A stretch of 64,000 nt of DNA from Burkholderia sp. PAMC 26561 (GCF_001557535.2 NZ_CP014310.1:434001-498000); one strand, 5' to 3'; shown: positions 8,686 through 18,860, counted from the first letter of the stretch. Translations and numbers: made by a program. Notes: generated by a model not told the origin, from the sequence alone.

Positions 8686-9933
8686 GTGAATCCCATTATG
8701 GATATTACACACGCTTCACTATCCGCGAGAAGCCTTCGCAATCACCAGATTTTCGCGCTCTTCCTCAGCATGTTGGGCGAGCTATTTCTGGCGGGTGATT
8801 GGTATGGTTTCGCAGCAGTCATTCCATTTATCTCAAAGTCGCTCGCGCTTAGTCCGGGCGAATCAGGCTTTGTGCAGGGCGTATTTGCCATCACTTATTC
8901 GGTAGGCTTGTTTGTGTGGTCGCCGCTTGGACGGCATCTATCCGCGCGGACCCTGTTCGTACTCGGACTGTGCGGGTGCGGTGTTGCGATGCTATTGCAA
9001 GCTCATGTTCAGTCTTACGCGGCGCTGATAGTCTTGCGGCTGCTCATCGGATTTTTCGACGCCGCGGTGTGGGTGGGAACGATGAAGCTTATCGTCGGAT
9101 GGTTTCCGCTCGCCCGACACGGAATGGTGATGGGCCTCCTGCTTTCTGCCTTTAGTTTTGCAATAACCCTCGACTTCGCAGTCGGAATACCCGTATCCGA
9201 ATCGCATGGATGGCGAGTTTTTTTCGAAGGTCTGGGTATCGCCACCTTCGTGGTCGGACTCCTTGGTTTTCTTAGCATAAAAGGTAGTCCGCGGGAGATG
9301 GGAGACCCCAATTTTCAATGGGAATCAAAGCCGTCCATCGCAAGGCATGGGGAGGCCGCGTCAGTCTGGACCATCCTGCGTTCAAAGTGGGTGTACATAG
9401 GCGCGATCGCAATCTTTGGCGATACCTTCGCACTCGCTGCCACGGCGACGTGGGCTGTGCCGTCGTTCATCGCAAACCAGGGAATGCCGATCTCATCGGC
9501 GGCATTGATCGGAACGACGATGGGGTTGTCACAAGTTTCGTTTCTCTTGCTGGGCGGATGGTTGTCCGACCGCATGACCAAGACATCAATGCTCAAAATC
9601 GGTGCTGCGCTCGCGTTGGTGTCCGCTACCTGCTACTCGTTGACAACGATATTTCATACAAGCTGGGTCGGCTTGATCGCACTTTCGGCGTTCAGTGGCA
9701 TCGCAGTGCTAAGTGGCGGTGCCATCTTCAGCCTGGTCAGCGAAAAATACGGCGAAACCCTTGCCGCCAGTGCAATCGGGTTCGCCGAACTGGGCGGCAT
9801 CTTGTCGACCTTCGTCGCGCCAGCCTTGATGGGGGTCGTTCTGGGCGCAACACGATCGTTCGCCGCGGCGTTTGTCCCGTTCGTTGTGGTCGAGGCCTTG
9901 ATTCTTGTGTTTTTGATGTTGTCGGCACGTTGA
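8686..9933 (+). CDS. MFS transporter
   Basis: A 415-aa major facilitator superfamily permease with about 12 hydrophobic segments in two bundles. After TM2 it has S-P-L-G-R-H, a variant of the MFS motif A, and in the second half G-G-W-L-S-D-R-M-T-K after TM8. The substrate is unknown; its place in the cluster suggests uptake of an organic acid or aromatic compound. The start could be the GTG at 8686 or the ATG at 8698 (M-D-I-T-H-A-S-L); neither has a strong ribosome-binding site. Confidence 0.9.
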   Translation: MNPIMDITHASLSARSLRNHQIFALFLSMLGELFLAGDWYGFAAVIPFISKSLALSPGESGFVQGVFAITYSVGLFVWSPLGRHLSARTLFVLGLCGCGVAMLLQAHVQSYAALIVLRLLIGFFDAAVWVGTMKLIVGWFPLARHGMVMGLLLSAFSFAITLDFAVGIPVSESHGWRVFFEGLGIATFVVGLLGFLSIKGSPREMGDPNFQWESKPSIARHGEAASVWTILRSKWVYIGAIAIFGDTFALAATATWAVPSFIANQGMPISSAALIGTTMGLSQVSFLLLGGWLSDRMTKTSMLKIGAALALVSATCYSLTTIFHTSWVGLIALSAFSGIAVLSGGAIFSLVSEKYGETLAASAIGFAELGGILSTFVAPALMGVVLGATRSFAAAFVPFVVVEALILVFLMLSAR

Positions 9934-10049
9934 GCGTGCGGTTACCGGACGCGCTTCGCACGCATGACCGCATAAGGCATTGATTCTCGAAATTTTGATT
10001 GATCATTCACCTCATGATTAGGTGTTCTATATAAATGCTTGGAGATAGC

Positions 10050-10955
10050 GTGAACTTCAAAAGATTATTGATCATTCTGGCCTCCCTTGGCGGCCTTGTT
10101 ACTTGCACCAGCAGCGAAGCGACGGAAAACGGCTTAACCGCTTATCCGGTCGGTGTAAACACTGTGCTCGACGGCGTCTTACCGGTGCCTGGAGATACCC
10201 GTTTTTATAACTACACGGCTTATTACGTCGCAAATACGTTCCAGGGCCCAAGCGGTAAAATCGCGATCCCTGAATTTCGGACTAGCGCTTTCGTTGACGC
10301 GCCGCGCATCGTTCATACATGGAACCAAATGCTCGGGCCATTTACGCTGTCCAGCGGCACTGTTGCCACTGTAGTGCACCTTACGGTCGATGCAGCGGGA
10401 GCGTCTGGCAGACGGACGGCGCTGGGGGATTTGACGCTGCAGCCCGTGGAGCTCGGCTACGCGAACCCGTCGCATACGTTTTTTGCATACTTCGCGAGCG
10501 ATGTAAGTTTGCCTACAGGCGCCTACTCAAGCAGCCGGGTTGCTAATCCAGGCCTGAATATTTACGCGTGGGAACCCGCTTTGGGCACGACTTGGCTGCC
10601 GAATCCACAGTGGGAAATCTCTACGTTTTCCGTATTCGAAGTTCATTCGCCTGATAAAGCCACCCACTACCATTCCGGGTCGGTCGCCATATTCGATTAC
10701 CTAGCGGGATATTCAGTTACTCCGCAATATCAAATCGGCATTCAAGGCTATTTGCTCAAGCAATTTACCGATGACACCGCGAACGGCGCGGTGGTTGCCG
10801 ATGGTTTCAAGGGACAGGCGATCGCCATTGGGCCGCAGTTGCGCGTCAACCTGACCAAATCAAGCGCGATTGTCTTTAAATATCAGCAGGAATTTGCGGT
10901 ACGCAACCGCGCGAAAGGCGAAAAGTTGTGGGTTGAGATCAGTTGTCCGCTTTAA
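10050..10955 (+). CDS. SphA/MetA-pathway-type outer membrane protein
   Basis: Exported protein of about 301 aa with an N-terminal signal peptide (hydrophobic I-I-L-A-S-L-G-G-L-V-T) followed by E-N-G-L-T-A-Y-P-V-G-V-N-T-V, the entry motif of the Phenol_MetA_deg/SphA family of outer-membrane beta-barrels linked to transport of aromatic substrates. The C-terminal half has the family's alternating strands (H-Y-H-S-G-S-V-A-I-F-D, Y-Q-I-G-I-Q-G-Y-L-L-K-Q). The GTG at 10050 is preferred over the ATG at 10035 because GGAG sits 6 bp upstream, and the truncated paralogue at 22132 starts at the matching GTG. Confidence 0.8.
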   Translation: MNFKRLLIILASLGGLVTCTSSEATENGLTAYPVGVNTVLDGVLPVPGDTRFYNYTAYYVANTFQGPSGKIAIPEFRTSAFVDAPRIVHTWNQMLGPFTLSSGTVATVVHLTVDAAGASGRRTALGDLTLQPVELGYANPSHTFFAYFASDVSLPTGAYSSSRVANPGLNIYAWEPALGTTWLPNPQWEISTFSVFEVHSPDKATHYHSGSVAIFDYLAGYSVTPQYQIGIQGYLLKQFTDDTANGAVVADGFKGQAIAIGPQLRVNLTKSSAIVFKYQQEFAVRNRAKGEKLWVEISCPL

Positions 10956-11025
10956 GATACTGCGGGCGGCTCCGATCCGCTTACTCAAAAAAATTTTATG
11001 TAACTAACCCTTTTCGGGAGTTTTC

Positions 11026-11895
11026 GTGCCTGCTTATCGCAAGCTTGAAGAACAAACGCCGCTTTCTCCAGTTTCCATGACCTACGCCGCCACCGCGCTT
11101 GGTTTATCGACGCTCGCCGTATCGGATCTCGATTGCGAACTGGATGTTCGGTATGGCTCGCTCAAAGAGAATCGACTGGATATATTTTACCCTCCGAAGC
11201 CCTCGAGCGATTGTCCTGTGTTTATTGCAATACACGGTGGAAACTGGTCTCACGGATACAAGGAGTGGATGGGCTTCGGAGCGATCCCGCTGGTAGCCGC
11301 CGGGGTGATTTTCGTGGCGATCGACTATCGGCTAAGCACGGTTAGCCGCTTTCCGTCGCAATTGGAGGACTGTCTGGACGCCCTATCCTGGGTGCATCGA
11401 AATATCTCGCGTTATGGAGGAAGCCCGGACCGGATATTCGTGGGAGGGCACTCAGCCGGAGCGCATCTCGCCGCGTTGGCTACGCTTCGGACTGACTTGC
11501 ATAAAAACCATTCGTTAGGCGCCAATGTCATCAAGGGATGTTTTCCGTTTAGTGGCATCTATGATCTGCGTCGCGACGATAAGTACGGAATTACGCCATC
11601 AATAGCGGTCATAGAGGAGTTTCTCAGCTCTATAGATGACGCCGTTGAAGCATCGCCGATCTGTCATGTTGCGGGAAACCGGGTCCCATTCTTTGTCTCA
11701 TGGGCCGAGAACGATGCTCCCCTCATGCGGCAGCAAGGCGCGCCATTTGTTAGCGCGGTTGAGGCGAGCGGCAGCCATGTGAAATGCCACGTCTTTCCGG
11801 CATTCGATCATTTCCATATACACCTGGATCAGGTTCGCCCCGAGAATTTGCACAATCGCGTGCTCATTGAATGGATGTCTGACCCGAGACCTTAG
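11026..11895 (+). CDS. Alpha/beta hydrolase, arylformamidase-like
   Basis: A 289-aa esterase/amidase with the oxyanion motif H-G-G-N-W at 70-74, the nucleophile elbow G-H-S-A-G with Ser143, Asp230 (A-E-N-D-A-P) and His262/264 (F-D-H-F-H). The H-G-G-x-W signature is typical of the BD-FAE/kynurenine-formamidase branch. A formamidase next to an anthranilate dioxygenase would fit removal of an N-formyl group on the way to anthranilate or kynurenine; that role is inferred. It starts with GTG, 7 bp after GGGAG. Confidence 0.85.
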   Translation: MPAYRKLEEQTPLSPVSMTYAATALGLSTLAVSDLDCELDVRYGSLKENRLDIFYPPKPSSDCPVFIAIHGGNWSHGYKEWMGFGAIPLVAAGVIFVAIDYRLSTVSRFPSQLEDCLDALSWVHRNISRYGGSPDRIFVGGHSAGAHLAALATLRTDLHKNHSLGANVIKGCFPFSGIYDLRRDDKYGITPSIAVIEEFLSSIDDAVEASPICHVAGNRVPFFVSWAENDAPLMRQQGAPFVSAVEASGSHVKCHVFPAFDHFHIHLDQVRPENLHNRVLIEWMSDPRP

Positions 11896-11944
11896 CCAGA
11901 CATTTGCCGTCGTAAAAACTGAATTTAGGTCGCCCATTTTTATC

Positions 11945-11979
11945 CACGCATTTTGGATAGTGCGTGCGAAAAGTGGAGA
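11945..11979 (+). promoter_or_regulatory. Candidate tandem XylS-like operator upstream of the reductase/LivH chimera
   Basis: CACGCATTTTGGATA (11945-11959) and TGCGAAAAGTGGAGA (11965-11979), starts 20 bp apart. The same pair with the same 20-bp spacing lies at 29997-30031, upstream of the intact reductase gene, so the promoter region was duplicated together with the gene start. Confidence 0.6.
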
Positions 11980-12048
11980 TGTCGACGCCTTCGGCTAGCC
12001 TGAAGTCAGTAGGATAAATCGAATTCCAAAATACTAGGAGTGCTCCGG

Positions 12049-12237
12049 ATGAAATCAATGCGGATGCTTGTTCAGCGCATCAATACGTTGACGCCGACGA
12101 CTCGTCGGCTATTACTGGTGCCGGTGGACGGATCATCGCTCCTGGCAATTGAAAACTACCAGGACGTGTTTGCGTTCTTCGTGCTGATGTTCCGTCCGCC
12201 CGGGCTGCTCGGCGAACCTGTCGCAGATCGCGCTTAA
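12049..12237 (+). pseudogene. Chimera: reductase N-terminus joined to LivH C-terminus
   Basis: The first about 28 codons (M-R-M-L-V-Q-R-I-N-T-L-T-P-T-T-R-R-L-L-L) match the start of the oxygenase reductase at 30101. The last about 26 (Q-D-V-F-A-F, F-R-P-P-G-L-L-G-E-P-V-A-D-R-A) match the end of LivH at 27113-28063. The junction is near 12151-12159. The leader (AGGAG-TGCTCCGG-ATG) also matches the intact reductase leader. A deletion fused the two genes and removed the LivH body that should precede livM. The 62-residue product is unlikely to function, but the fusion puts livMGF behind the reductase promoter. Confidence 0.85.
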
Positions 12238-12252
12238 ATGGGAGGGACAATA

Positions 12253-13422
12253 ATGACTTCAATTCAACCGATCGAGCCGTCGACCACGCTCATCCCCGAA
12301 AGAAAGACCGCGAAGAATCACGCCGTCACGGTGCTGGTCACCGCGCTCGTGATCCTCGCGCCCATGCTGATCGGCGCGGCCGGCGGCAACTACTGGGTCC
12401 GCGTGCTCGACTTCGCGATGCTGTACGTCATGCTCGCGCTGGGCCTGAACGTGGTGGTGGGTTTCGCCGGGCTGCTGGACCTGGGCTACATCGCGTTCTA
12501 CGCCGTGGGCGCTTATGTGGCTGCGTTGCTTTCGTCGCCGCAACTGACCTCGCAGTTCGAGTGGATCGCGCACCTGTTCCCCGGCGGCCTGCACGCGCCG
12601 ATCTGGGTCATCGTTCCCTGCGCGATGGCGCTGGCCGCCACGTTCGGCGTGCTGCTGGGTGCGCCTACGCTTCGTCTGCGCGGCGATTATCTCGCCATCG
12701 TGACCCTGGGCTTCGGGGAAATCGTCCGGATCTTCATGAACAACCTGGATCGTCCGGTCAACATCACGAACGGGCCGAAGGGGATCACGGGCGTCGATCC
12801 GGTGTCGTTGTTCGGGTTTGATTTGTCGAAGACGCATTCGTTGTTCGGGTTCAACTTCCCCTCCGTCTACAACTACTACTACCTGTTCGTGCTGTGTTCG
12901 CTCTTCGTGATCTTCGTGTGCGTGCGCTTGCAGCACTCGCGGATCGGCCGTGCATGGGCCGCGATCCGCGAGGACGAAATCGCCGCAAAAGCAATGGGCA
13001 TCAACACGCGTAACGTGAAGCTGCTGGCGTTTGCGATGGGTGCGTCGTTCGGCGGTTTGTCGGGCGCGATGTTCGGCACGTTCCAGGGATTTGTATCGCC
13101 GGAATCGTTCACCTTCTGGGAATCGATCGTGGTGCTCGCCTGCGTGGTGCTCGGCGGCATGGGCCACATTCCGGGCGTGATCCTGGGCGCGGTGCTGCTC
13201 GCCGTGTTCCCGGAATTCCTGCGCTCGACCATGGGTCCGCTGCAGAACGCCATCTTCGGTCATCAGATCGTCGATACCGAAGTCATCCGCCAGCTGCTGT
13301 ACGGCCTCGCGATGGTGCTGATCATGCTGTATCGCTCGGAAGGCCTGTGGCCGTCGCCGAAACACGAAGACAAGATCGCGAAGATCGCAAAGCGCGCCGG
13401 CAAGAAGCCGGTCCGCGCCTGA
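12253..13422 (+). CDS. livM: Branched-chain amino acid ABC transporter permease LivM
   Basis: A 389-aa inner-membrane permease, about 10 TM segments, with the LivM-type core (A-L-G-L-N-V-V-V-G-F-A-G-L-L-D-L-G-Y, T-L-R-L-R-G-D-Y-L-A-I-V-T-L-G-F-G-E-I-V-R) and the cytoplasmic E-A-A-like loop R-A-W-A-A-I-R-E-D-E-I-A-A-K-A-M-G. The start at 12253 follows GGGAGGG. Its codon use is strongly GC-rich, like a conserved core gene and unlike the AT-richer catabolic genes around it. Its partner LivH is missing here (see the chimera) but an intact LivH is at 27113. Confidence 0.95.
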   Translation: MTSIQPIEPSTTLIPERKTAKNHAVTVLVTALVILAPMLIGAAGGNYWVRVLDFAMLYVMLALGLNVVVGFAGLLDLGYIAFYAVGAYVAALLSSPQLTSQFEWIAHLFPGGLHAPIWVIVPCAMALAATFGVLLGAPTLRLRGDYLAIVTLGFGEIVRIFMNNLDRPVNITNGPKGITGVDPVSLFGFDLSKTHSLFGFNFPSVYNYYYLFVLCSLFVIFVCVRLQHSRIGRAWAAIREDEIAAKAMGINTRNVKLLAFAMGASFGGLSGAMFGTFQGFVSPESFTFWESIVVLACVVLGGMGHIPGVILGAVLLAVFPEFLRSTMGPLQNAIFGHQIVDTEVIRQLLYGLAMVLIMLYRSEGLWPSPKHEDKIAKIAKRAGKKPVRA

Positions 13423-13448
13423 CGCCACAAGAGAGCGGAGAAAACACA

Positions 13449-14224
13449 ATGAGCGATAAACCCATTCGACTGTCGGTCAAGGGCGTGAACAAACGCTTCG
13501 GCGGCCTGCAGGCGCTGTCCGAAGTCGGCCTCGAAATCAGGGAAGGCCAGATCTACGGTTTGATCGGCCCGAACGGCGCCGGCAAGACGACGTTCTTCAA
13601 CGTGATCACGGGCTTGTACACGCCGGATTCGGGTTCGTTCGTGCTCGACGGCACGCCTTATACCCCGACCGCCGTGCATCAGGTGGCGAAGGCCGGCATT
13701 GCGCGCACGTTCCAGAACATCCGTTTGTTCGGCGGCATGACCGCGCTTGAGAACGTGATGGTCGGGCGGCATGTCCGCACGAAGCACGGCTTGATCGGCG
13801 CGGTGTTGCAGACGCCTTCGGAGCGTCGCGAAGAGAAGGAAATCAAGGAACGCGCACTGGAACTGCTGGAGTACGTGGGCGTCTTGCAATACGCGGACTA
13901 CACGTCGCGCAACTTGTCGTACGGTCACCAGCGGCGTCTGGAAATCGCACGCGCCCTGGCGACCGATCCGAAGCTTCTCGCACTCGATGAACCTGCGGCC
14001 GGCATGAACGCCACGGAGAAAGTCGAACTCACGCGCTTGCTCGACAAGATCCGCAGCGACGGCCGTACGATCTTGCTGATCGAACACGATGTGAAACTGG
14101 TGATGGGATTGTGCAACCGGATGACGGTGCTCGATTACGGCAAGGTGATCTCCGAGGGTCTGCCGCAGGACGTGCAGAAGGACCCGAAGGTGATCGAGGC
14201 TTATCTCGGGGCAGGGGTTCACTG

Positions 14225-14225
<1 letters not shown>
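13449..14225 (+). CDS. livG: ABC transporter ATP-binding protein LivG
   Basis: A 258-aa ATPase of the LivG subfamily. Walker A G-P-N-G-A-G-K-T-T, signature L-S-Y-G-H-Q-R-R-L-E, Walker B L-L-A-L-D-E-P-A-A-G-M and switch His (L-I-E-H-D) are present. The C-terminus I-E-A-Y-L-G is family-typical. The gene starts 26 bp after livM and shares the A of its stop codon with the livF start (TGATG), so livMGF is one operon. Confidence 0.95.
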
Positions 14226-14977
<752 letters not shown>

Positions 14978-15058
14978 GTCTTCGAAAAATTTAAAAACAC
15001 ATCGGGTGCCCTGCAGCGACCGGCTTTCGACGTTGCGGGAACATCAAGCGAAAAGCAC

Positions 15059-15744
15059 CAAGTAGTGCTGCCAGTCAAACGCGTGGTCGACTACAACGTG
15101 AGAGTAGGGGCCAAGCCCGACGGCAGCGCAGTGGACAAGGCGAACGTGAAGATGTCGACGAATCCGTTCGATGAAATCGCCGTGTAAGAAGCCGTGCGCC
15201 TGTGTGAAGTGGGCGTGGCGACCGAAGTGATCGCCGTGTCGTGCGGCGTGACGCAATGTCAGTAGATGCTGCGACCGCGTTGGCGATCGGTGCTAATCGC
15301 GCGATCCTGGTCGAGTCGACTGAGAATTGCGACCGTCGGCGGTTGCGAAGATATTGAAAGCGCTTGTCGATAACGAGCAACCGCAACTGATCATTTTAGA
15401 GCAAGCAAGTCATTGATGATGACTCGAATCAGACGGGCTATTTGCTCGCTCTATTGGCCGGTTTACCGCTAGCCGCGTTTGCCGCGAAAGTCGTTTTGGC
15501 TGATGGCAAAGCCACCGTGTCGCGTGAAGTCGATGGTGGTTCGGAAACCCTTTCCCTGACGTTGCCGGCAGTGATCACGACGGACTTGCGCCTGAAAGAG
15601 CCTCGTTACGTGACGCTGCCCAACATCATGAAGGCCAAGAAGAAGCCGATCGAGACGCTGAAACCCGCAGGCCTGGGTGTCGACGTTACGCCGCGCCTGA
15701 ACGCTCTGGTCGCAAAGTTGAAGACCGAAGCCAAGGTTCCGTGA
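15059..15744 (+). pseudogene. etfB: Electron transfer flavoprotein beta subunit, decayed
   Basis: Recognisable EtfB blocks in order: [53 protein letters not shown], then V-L-A-D-G-K-A-T-V-S-R-E-V-D-G-G, T-L-P-A-V-I-T-T-D-L-R-L, Y-V-T-L-P-N-I-M-K-A-K-K-K-P. They are split by a TAA at 15186-15188, a TAG at 15264-15266, frame changes and internal deletions. The last 100 codons form an open frame from 15442. No function is expected. Confidence 0.9.
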
Positions 15745-15757
15745 GGAACTTTCCAAA

Positions 15758-16430
15758 CTAACCATTCTTGTAATTGGAGATCAGGACAACGCATCGCTCA
15801 AAAGGGGCGACGTCCACGTGCTGGAAGAATACGGCGTAGCGAAGGTATTGCTTGCCGAGGCACCGCAACTCGCCGATGGCCTGGCAGAGGATATCGATCG
15901 AACGGTGGTCCAGATCGCGAAGAACTATTCGCATATTCTCGCTCCCGCGACTCCGCACGGTAAGAACATCGCCCCGCGCATTGCGGCTCATTTGGATGTG
16001 GCGCAGATCGGCGACATTACGGCAGTAGATTCGCCTGATACGCTCGGGTGCCCAAAATAAGCAGGCAACGCAATCGCCACTGTTTAATCGGGCGACGCGA
16101 TCAAGATCATCAGCGTTCGCACAACGGGTTTCGATTGGGTGGCGGCAGAAGGCGGCAGTGCGCTGGCGGAAAAGATCGAAGCCTTGGCCGACACGGGCAT
16201 CTCCAAGTTGATGAGCCGCGAGTTGATGAAGCCGGATCGGCCGGAACCGACGTCGGCGAAGATCATCGTGTTGGGCGGACGGTGTTTGGGTAAAGGCGAG
16301 AGCTACTCGAAAGAGCGTAAGCCGCTGGAGGACAATTCGGTACTGCGCTGGGTGAGTCCCTTGCGGCAACCGAGGCGGGGTTATCGCGCCACGCAGCAGC
16401 GGCGATTCGTTGCGGTTAACCCGGGGCGGG
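15758..16430 (+). pseudogene. etfA: Electron transfer flavoprotein alpha subunit, decayed
   Basis: EtfA fragments follow etfB directly: D-N-A-S-L-K, G-V-A-K-V-L-L-A-E-A-P-Q-L, Y-S-H-I-L-A-P-A-T-P-H-G-K-N-I-A-P-R, D-V-A-Q-I-G-D-I-T-A-V-D-S, then in another frame V-R-T-T-G-F-D and S-A-K-I-I-V-L-G-G-R. Several stops, frame changes and a truncated FAD-binding C-terminus (the G-G-R-G-x-G motif is G-G-R-C-L-G) show loss of function. The tail near 16350-16430 is not recognisable. Confidence 0.85.
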
Positions 16431-16600
16431 AACGAATGACGCGATCATGATGCAGCGATGATCGAAAATGGCGACCACTTTGTCGCCCTTGAGGTGCTTG
16501 TGTCCTGTGTACCCCAGGGTGTCGCCGTCCTTCTCGCGGCAGTGGTCGTGCCGTCGCCATGAATGACTTTTCGCTCGAGGACTGCTCTTTACAAAACTTG
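16416..16600 (-). pseudogene. DDE transposase fragment
   Basis: Minus-strand D-T-L-G-Y-T-G-H-K-H-L-K-G-D-K-V-V-A-I and the following F-V-P-A-P-G resemble the middle of IS5/IS1182-like transposases (G-H-K-H-x-K-G-x-K then V-A-I-x-D). The surrounding frame is disrupted. The rest of the gap to the andA operon (16600-16823) shows nothing else. Confidence 0.5.
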
Positions 16601-16823
16601 TGCGCTGAGTCGCGATAGATCCTTCCGATGTGACCATCGGCCTGCCACCACTATAATCCCCGACAGAGCCGTGTTTGGTGGACTTCAGGACGACCTCCGT
16701 CATTCTTTCAGCCGGCCGTGCTTTCAAAAGACGACCACATGGAAAGCTGACAAATGTAGGGGAAGATCTCGCGCAACCCCGGTTTCGGCAGCGGTCCACA
16801 CGGACCCGTTCGAGGAAAGGCCG

Positions 16824-18044
16824 CTACTTCAGCAGGGCTTTGAGCGGTGTACCCGGATCAGCGAGACGGGCGCGGTCAAGCGCCTTCCCTCCAGCCATCA
16901 ACCGGCGGCACACCGCCACTTCCCAACCGCAATTCACCGTCATCACGGCCTCGAGTCTGTCGTCTTTCCCAAGCGCAAGCATGCAGAACACATCGCCCTC
17001 CGGGTCACCTCGCTTAATGACCGATTGATGCGCCGCAAAGATGCCGAGTGTCTGCAAATTGCAGTCATATTGATCAGACCAAAGCCACGGCATTTCGGCG
17101 TAATGTTCCTCGCCGCCAAGCATGTTCGCGGCTGCCACGGCAGGCTGGTTCTCCGCCACTTGCCACGACTCCACGCGCAAATGCCTTCCCAGCAGTGCGT
17201 TGAAGTGACTCGTCACTTCTCCCGCTGCGAAGATAAGCGGGTCGGCGGTACGGCAGTGTTGATCCACCACAATGCCGTTATCGACCAGCAATCCCGCCGA
17301 TGCCGCCAGATCCACGTTAGGCACGACGCCTATGCCGATCACCACTACGTCCGCAGGAACATCGCCGCAATCGGTTTTAACCACCGCGCCCGAGGGCGTC
17401 TTTTCGATGGCAATCGGCGTGGTATTGATCTGCATATCCACGCCATGCCGCCGATGCAATCCGAGCATGAACGCGCCGAGATCAGCAGGCATTGAACGGT
17501 GCAACAAGCGGTTTGCGGGCTCGATCACCGTCACCGCGCAACCACGCGATACCGCCGACGCCGCTACCTCGAGCCCGATAAAACCACCTCCCAACACGGT
17601 CACCCGAGCTCCCGGTATGAGCGCTTCGCGCAACGCGCGCGCATCGGCGACGGTACGAACGTAGTGCAGCTTCACGCCCTCATCGACCGGTCCGCTAAAA
17701 CGCCGCACGCGTGATCCGGTCGCAATCAGCAAACGCTGATAGCCGACGCGCTTGCCATCGCCGAGGTACACGCACCGCTGCTCACGATCGATCGCGGCCA
17801 CCCGTATGCCCAACCGCATCTCGATACGCTGCTGCCCATACCAGTCAGCATTGTGCATAAAAGCGCGTTGCTCGCCCTCGATCCCAAGCAACGCATCCTT
17901 CGATAGCGCCGGCCGATCGTAGGGCAGTTCCGCTTCCTCGCCGATCATCAGAATGCGGCACTCCGGCGCCTTTAACCGAAGCGTCTCGGCAGCACGTCGC
18001 GCAGCATGCCCCGCGCCGACAATCACATACGCATCATTGGACAT
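16824..18044 (-). CDS. andAa: Anthranilate dioxygenase ferredoxin reductase AndAa
   Basis: A 406-aa FAD-dependent ferredoxin reductase that passes electrons from NADH to the Rieske ferredoxin AndAb. FAD motif I-V-G-A-G-H-A-A-R-R-A near the N-terminus, NAD motif V-T-V-L-G-G-G-F-I-G-L-E-V-A in the middle, and the second FAD motif I-F-A-A-G-E-V (usual GD replaced by GE). The start at 18044 gives the family length and overlaps the andAb stop (ATGTCCAATGA); a longer frame upstream is andAb antiframe. Gene order Ac-Ad-Ab-Aa matches the Burkholderia cepacia DBO1 locus. Confidence 0.93.
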   Translation of the reverse strand: MSNDAYVIVGAGHAARRAAETLRLKAPECRILMIGEEAELPYDRPALSKDALLGIEGEQRAFMHNADWYGQQRIEMRLGIRVAAIDREQRCVYLGDGKRVGYQRLLIATGSRVRRFSGPVDEGVKLHYVRTVADARALREALIPGARVTVLGGGFIGLEVAASAVSRGCAVTVIEPANRLLHRSMPADLGAFMLGLHRRHGVDMQINTTPIAIEKTPSGAVVKTDCGDVPADVVVIGIGVVPNVDLAASAGLLVDNGIVVDQHCRTADPLIFAAGEVTSHFNALLGRHLRVESWQVAENQPAVAAANMLGGEEHYAEMPWLWSDQYDCNLQTLGIFAAHQSVIKRGDPEGDVFCMLALGKDDRLEAVMTVNCGWEVAVCRRLMAGGKALDRARLADPGTPLKALLK

Positions 18045-18357
18045 GGATCTCGACGCTGCCCTCGTTGATGCGAACCGGATACGTGCGAACCGCTTCCACA
18101 ATAGGCGCGCACTGCGGCGCACCAGTGCGAATATCGACGAGTCCTTGATGCAGGGGACATTCGACACAACCGTTCTCGACGAAACCCTCCGAGAGGCGCG
18201 CGTGACCATGTGTACAAAGATCGTGCAGCGCGAAAATTTCTTCGCCTAGACGAAAAACCGCGATAGGTTTCTCACCCGCGAGAACCGCGACCGGTTCACC
18301 TTCCTCGAAGTCATCTAGTGCGCCAACGGGAAACCAGGCTTGAGCCAACTGTTTCAT
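18034..18357 (-). CDS. andAb: Anthranilate dioxygenase Rieske ferredoxin AndAb
   Basis: A 107-aa small Rieske [2Fe-2S] ferredoxin. The cluster ligands C-T-H...C-P-L-H (C-x-H about residues 45-47, C-x-x-H about 64-67) are intact. It carries electrons from AndAa to the oxygenase. It overlaps andAa by 11 bp and follows andAd by 11 bp, with AGGAGG upstream of its ATG. Confidence 0.94.
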   Translation of the reverse strand: MKQLAQAWFPVGALDDFEEGEPVAVLAGEKPIAVFRLGEEIFALHDLCTHGHARLSEGFVENGCVECPLHQGLVDIRTGAPQCAPIVEAVRTYPVRINEGSVEIHVQ

Positions 18358-18368
18358 TCTTTCCTCCT

Positions 18369-18842
18369 TCAGATCGGTGTGGCGAGCAGGGTCTGCACAC
18401 GCGAGGTGTCGTAAATCACTCGCTTTGACTGGTAACGCAAACCTGCGTCGGTACGCACCACCTGGTCGTAGTACTTGCCCGCCTGATACACATTCGATTC
18501 ACCATTCGAGCGCGTCTGGATCACGACGTAATTGCTTTCCGTCTCGATCACGCCGTCCTTCTCCGCCATCACGCAGAGCCCGGAAGTCATGTGCCGGTAG
18601 CTGTGTTCCTCGAAGATATTGGCATTGCGCAGCGACACCACGCGGTCGCGCAGCATCTTCTGGTTGTTGCAATAGATGATGCCAATTGGGAGACCCATGT
18701 CGGCGTTTTCCTTCGGTATGATCTCGTAGAGACAGTCTTCGGTGAACAGCGTCGGCCACGCTTCGAGACGGTCGTTGTCGAGGTTGTTGATGTACTGGTC
18801 CTGCAACATGTGCAGTTCGAACCACAGCTTCATTGCTTCCAT
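18369..18842 (-). CDS. andAd: Anthranilate dioxygenase small subunit AndAd
   Basis: A 157-aa beta subunit of a ring-hydroxylating dioxygenase (NTF2/SnoaL-like fold). It has the family pattern L-D-N-D-R-L-E-A-W-P-T-L-F-T-E-D-C-L-Y-E-I and the late R-V-I-Y-D-T segment. It is structural in the alpha3beta3 oxygenase. It is separated from andAc by 18 bp. Confidence 0.94.
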   Translation of the reverse strand: MEAMKLWFELHMLQDQYINNLDNDRLEAWPTLFTEDCLYEIIPKENADMGLPIGIIYCNNQKMLRDRVVSLRNANIFEEHSYRHMTSGLCVMAEKDGVIETESNYVVIQTRSNGESNVYQAGKYYDQVVRTDAGLRYQSKRVIYDTSRVQTLLATPI

Positions 18843-18860
18843 GATCTCTTTTCTCGAAGT

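Noticed and set aside
12259..13449. 396-codon open frame antisense to livM
   Set aside because: Its composition (His, Arg, Gln, Glu-rich) is the usual antisense shadow of a GC-rich membrane protein gene; livM on the other strand is certain.
16563..17495. 310-codon open frame antisense to andAa
   Set aside because: No family features, rich in Arg and His, and fully covered by andAa.
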